Positions 35,929 to 37,960 of a stretch of DNA of 37,960 nt are shown piece by piece. The notes beneath the pieces are model-generated. The model was not told where the DNA came from. It saw nothing but the letters and a program-made list of their open reading frames with translations, and ran no database searches. The stretch is from a virus, in the IMG/VR virus record IMGVR_UViG_3300032217_000255, positions 1 through 37,960 of that record; one strand, 5' to 3'. Position numbers and translations under genes: made by a program. Every line of letters starts with the position of its first letter. Positions within the stretch are counted from its first letter, which is position 1.

Positions 35929-36666
35929 ATGCTTAAAGAATTATTGATTGAAAAAACACCAAAATATACTGAAATTTTACCATGCAGTCAAAAAAGGGTC
36001 ACTTATCGACCATTTGTTGTGCGCGAAGAAAAGAATTTGATGATTGCGCGGGAAACTTCATCATTTGAAAACCTAATGACAACAGTTCAAGAGGTAATAA
36101 ACTCTTGTACTACTGGAATGCCAGAAAATGATTGTAAAAATTTACCATTTTGTGATTTAGAATATCTTTTCTTAAAGATAAGAGAAAAATCACTCGGAGA
36201 AGTGGTAGATTGTATTATTACATGTCCAATTACTGGCGAAAGAGTTCCGACAAAGTTAGATTTACAAAAAGTAAAGTTGTCAAACAAGAAAATAAACAAC
36301 AAAGTAAAACTTGATAACTCTATTTCTGTAATAATGCAACAACCAACGCTCGATACTTACTTAAAACTTAATAAATTTGAAATTAAAGAAGAAGAAGATG
36401 GTGTCATTGAACTTTTGGCGCTCTGCATAAAGGAAATTGAAGCCGGAGAAGAAAACTATTATGCAAAAGATGTACCAGAACAAGAAATTACACAATTTGT
36501 CGAGTCGTTGACATCAAAGCAGTTCAAAGGTTTGTTGAGTTTCTTAAAAGAAATACCAACAATTGAACATAATATAGAATACATTACTAGTGATGGGATA
36601 AAAAGAAGCATAACCCTAAGAGGATTTGCTGATTTTTTAGAATTATTTTTGGTTATGCAGATTTAG
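35929..36666 (+). CDS. 26: gp26-type baseplate hub/tail assembly protein
   Basis: The 245-residue product starts with PKYTEILPCSQKRVTYRPFVVREEKNLMIARE, of which YRPF-x-V-x-EEKNLMIA is the signature of the T4-type baseplate (gp26, PF12322-like) family. Later come LPFCDLEYLFLKIR and CPITGERVPTKLDLQKV. T4 gp26 is 208 residues and acts in hub assembly. GAGGAA precedes the ATG. Nine codons before the stop lies a TTTTTTA heptamer in the 0-frame register T_TTT_TTA, so a fraction of ribosomes could shift to the -1 frame and make a 295-residue product: 237 residues of this protein plus 58 from the next frame. Confidence 0.82.
   Translation: MLKELLIEKTPKYTEILPCSQKRVTYRPFVVREEKNLMIARETSSFENLMTTVQEVINSCTTGMPENDCKNLPFCDLEYLFLKIREKSLGEVVDCIITCPITGERVPTKLDLQKVKLSNKKINNKVKLDNSISVIMQQPTLDTYLKLNKFEIKEEEDGVIELLALCIKEIEAGEENYYAKDVPEQEITQFVESLTSKQFKGLLSFLKEIPTIEHNIEYITSDGIKRSITLRGFADFLELFLVMQI
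36618..36639 (+). other. Predicted -1 ribosomal frameshift site
   Basis: The slippery heptamer T_TTT_TTA occupies 36633-36639 and is in phase with gp26: codons TTT (36634-36636) and TTA (36637-36639). Shifting back one base enters the frame open to 36815. AAGAGGA (36618-36624) lies eight bases upstream, like the Shine-Dalgarno stimulator of the E. coli dnaX frameshift. The heptamer is the one used by HIV-1 gag-pol. No strong downstream stem-loop was found by eye. Confidence 0.65.
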
Positions 36667-36815
36667 GAGCATTATTAAAGATAAATTTTCAAATTTTCTT
36701 CGAACATAAAGTACCAATAGATCAAATAGAAAGAATGATACCGTGGGAAAGGAATCTTTTCGTTGATATGATGAGAAAACACATAGAAGATCTAAATGAA
36801 AAATTAGGTAATTAA
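36633..36815 (+). CDS. Downstream frame of gp26, gp51 position, likely made by frameshift
   Basis: The frame 36633-36815 (-1 relative to gp26) has no ATG before Met-coding residues in its middle. It reads RIIFGYADLGALLKINFQIF, then HKVPIDQIERMIPWERNLFV and ends KHIEDLNEKLGN. The E-x-MIPWER-x-L-F block resembles small hub-assembly or chaperone segments (E-x-M-x-PFER) after gp26 in T4-like phages. Entry could be by the -1 slip at 36633-36639, giving a C-terminal extension of 58 residues. The alternative, start at an ATT codon, is less likely because the nearest ribosome-like site is about 17 bases away. T4 gp51 is longer (249 residues), so true equivalence is doubtful. Confidence 0.65.
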   Translation, partial: FFRIIFGYADLGALLKINFQIFFEHKVPIDQIERMIPWERNLFVDMMRKHIEDLNEKLGN

Positions 36816-36823
36816 CAAAAACT

Positions 36824-37960
36824 ATGAAAACAACTCATCAAAAACAAATAAAAACCTTTCTGAAGAAAGAATCTGACAAAATTTATCTTCCATTTTTGAA
36901 AACATTTTCAAAAAATGGGAAAGTTGCTCAAGTTTTTCAAAAAATGATGGACATTTTGCCAACTTTAAAGAAGGCAAAAGAAAAAATTGAAAAACCAGAG
37001 AATAATTTACTCAGTCCTATTACAGTAAATACTAAACCAAAAGTTATGACTCCAATGACTATGAAAAGTAGTCAGACTGTTGTTAATTTGCCACAAGTTG
37101 ACAAAGAAAAACTTGTTTCAATGGTAAAAAACAAACAGATACTTAATAAACTGGAATCTCCTGCCAAAAATCAATATGTTTTAACTCTTCCAGCATATGA
37201 AGATGGAAAGAATGTAGATGCATGGAAAGAAAATATAATATCGGAAAAACATGCTAAAGGATTAGAACAAGAGTCTGGAAATAATGCTATAGAAGATACT
37301 GGTAGAAATTTAGAAATACCAAAAGCAGATGCTTTAGTTGCTGCTTCAAAAGGAAACAATACAAGTACATCAAATTCGCCTGTAGCAGACAGACCAACTT
37401 CAAAATTATCTCCTGTTACAACTCCTGTGAGTGAAATTAAAGCAAAACTAGAACCAACAGCAAACACTGCTGGTGGTTCTGAAGGTGCAAAAATAACAGT
37501 AATAGGAGATAAAGATAAAAAAGAAGCATCTTTAGTGGGAGAAAAAGGCGTAGAAGCAATAGGAAAGACTGAAGTACTTCCTAAGAAAGAAATAGATGAT
37601 GTTACATCTGCTGCCGCTAATACACAAGCAAATGCAGCAGAACCAGAAGAGGCAGGATCTGGTGCAAAACGCGGTGGAGAGGTGCTAAAAGATATCGCCA
37701 CTACTGCTATGTCTTTTATACCTGGTCTTGGAGCCGCTGCTGGTGCAATGAAAGGTCTTAAGGGACTAGGTGCTGTTGGAAAAATGGCAAATATGGCAAA
37801 AGGAATGGGTGGTAAATCACCATTATCAGCAATGTCTTCGGGTGGTGGAGGTGGTATGGGTGGAATGTTAGGAGCAGCAGGAGGTGGTGGAGGTGGTATG
37901 GGTGGAATGCTAGGAGCAGCAGGATGTGGTGGAGGTGGTATGGGTGGAATGCTAGGAGCA
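36824..37960 (+). CDS. Tape-measure-like or internal tail protein, N-terminal part
   Basis: The frame begins ATG at 36824 and stays open for 379 codons to the window end. The N-terminus is Lys-rich and helical (KQIKTFLKKESDK), followed by a Pro/Thr/Glu/Ala-rich low-complexity linker. At about residues 290-330 there is a hydrophobic Gly/Ala stretch (TAMSFIPGLGAAAGAMKGL), which could enter a membrane. From about residue 340 it is built of GGGGGMGGMLGAAG units. Being next after the gp26 pair, it is in the tape-measure (gp29) place, but no gp29 sequence feature was recognised. The ribosome site is not clear. Other options are a hub protein or an internal virion protein. Confidence 0.6.
   Translation, partial: MKTTHQKQIKTFLKKESDKIYLPFLKTFSKNGKVAQVFQKMMDILPTLKKAKEKIEKPENNLLSPITVNTKPKVMTPMTMKSSQTVVNLPQVDKEKLVSMVKNKQILNKLESPAKNQYVLTLPAYEDGKNVDAWKENIISEKHAKGLEQESGNNAIEDTGRNLEIPKADALVAASKGNNTSTSNSPVADRPTSKLSPVTTPVSEIKAKLEPTANTAGGSEGAKITVIGDKDKKEASLVGEKGVEAIGKTEVLPKKEIDDVTSAAANTQANAAEPEEAGSGAKRGGEVLKDIATTAMSFIPGLGAAAGAMKGLKGLGAVGKMANMAKGMGGKSPLSAMSSGGGGGMGGMLGAAGGGGGGMGGMLGAAGCGGGGMGGMLGA
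37841..37960 (+). repeat. 42-base tandem repeat coding GGGGGMGGMLGAAG
   Basis: Three units of 42 bases begin at 37841, 37883 and 37925; the third is cut by the window end after 36 bases. Units differ by very few bases (TTA/CTA Leu codon; GGT to TGT in unit 3, which makes one Gly into Cys). The repeats are in frame and encode a Gly/Met-rich 14-residue motif. The high identity implies recent duplication and probably length variation. Confidence 0.92.

Noticed and set aside
36645-36651. Second possible slippery site A_TTT_TTG
   Set aside because: The first base breaks the X_XXY_YYZ rule; the T_TTT_TTA site 12 bases earlier is far better.
36642-36815. Independent start at ATT for the frame after gp26
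   Set aside because: ATT starts are rare and the only ribosome-like site is about 17 bases upstream, whereas the heptamer is placed correctly for frameshifting.
37171-37701. Minus-strand open frame of 176 codons (Ser/Phe/Ala-rich)
   Set aside because: It is antisense to the long plus-strand tape-measure-like frame, has no ribosome site and shows the residue bias of a shadow.

Overview
The window is a virion-structure region of a tailed phage of the T4 superfamily (contractile-tailed myovirus), low in GC and packed almost without gaps. No gene-free stretch reaches 50 bases, and no tRNA, rRNA, CRISPR array, integrase or insertion sequence is visible. Several genes are recognised from conserved motifs and T4-like order: neck proteins gp14 (partial) and gp13, baseplate wedge proteins gp8, gp7-like, gp6, gp25 and gp53, a gp27-like hub, the tube cap gp48, the head-completion nuclease gp4, a gp54/gp19-type tube protein and a gp26-type assembly protein. 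The host cannot be named. Order and motifs resemble marine and freshwater T4-like phages more than coliphage T4 itself.

Layout. From 34883 leftward to 1, seventeen genes lie on the minus strand: gp48, gp53, a giant gp27-like hub, gp25, gp6, gp7-like, a tail protein carrying an alpha/beta-hydrolase domain, gp8, four fibre or baseplate-appendage genes (18696 to 13747), four very large cysteine-rich adhesin-like genes or relatives (three start with collagen-like GPTG repeats; the fourth, nearest the neck genes, does not), a small cysteine protein's place between them and the neck, then gp13 and gp14. Counting exactly: 13745-1678 holds the four large cysteine-rich genes and 1671-1081 the small one. 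From 34894 rightward the plus strand carries gp4, a tube-fold protein, gp26, a short overlapping frame in the gp51 position, and the start of a Gly/Met-rich tape-measure-like gene that leaves the window.

How the genes work together. gp27, gp48 and gp54-like proteins build the central hub and tube base; gp53, gp25, gp6, gp7 and gp8 build the wedges; the hydrolase protein and fibres decorate the baseplate and probably bind or modify the host surface; gp13, gp14 and gp4 complete and join head and tail. The gp26 product and the downstream frame sit between a tube-type gene and a tape-measure-type gene, as the G/GT tail-assembly chaperones do in other phages.

Most notable signals: (1) a correctly phased T_TTT_TTA slippery heptamer with an upstream Shine-Dalgarno-like AAGAGGA that would fuse gp26 to the next frame by -1 frameshifting; (2) a tail protein with a GHSRGGG serine-hydrolase site between gp7-like and gp8; (3) a paralogous set of giant proteins combining collagen-like stems, GxCC cysteine modules and DUF1566-type C-terminal domains; (4) cysteine clusters inserted into hub, wedge and accessory proteins as well; (5) a repeated late-promoter plus ribosome-site layout (xxTAAATA, five or six bases, purine-rich site) before gp13, gp25 and gp26.
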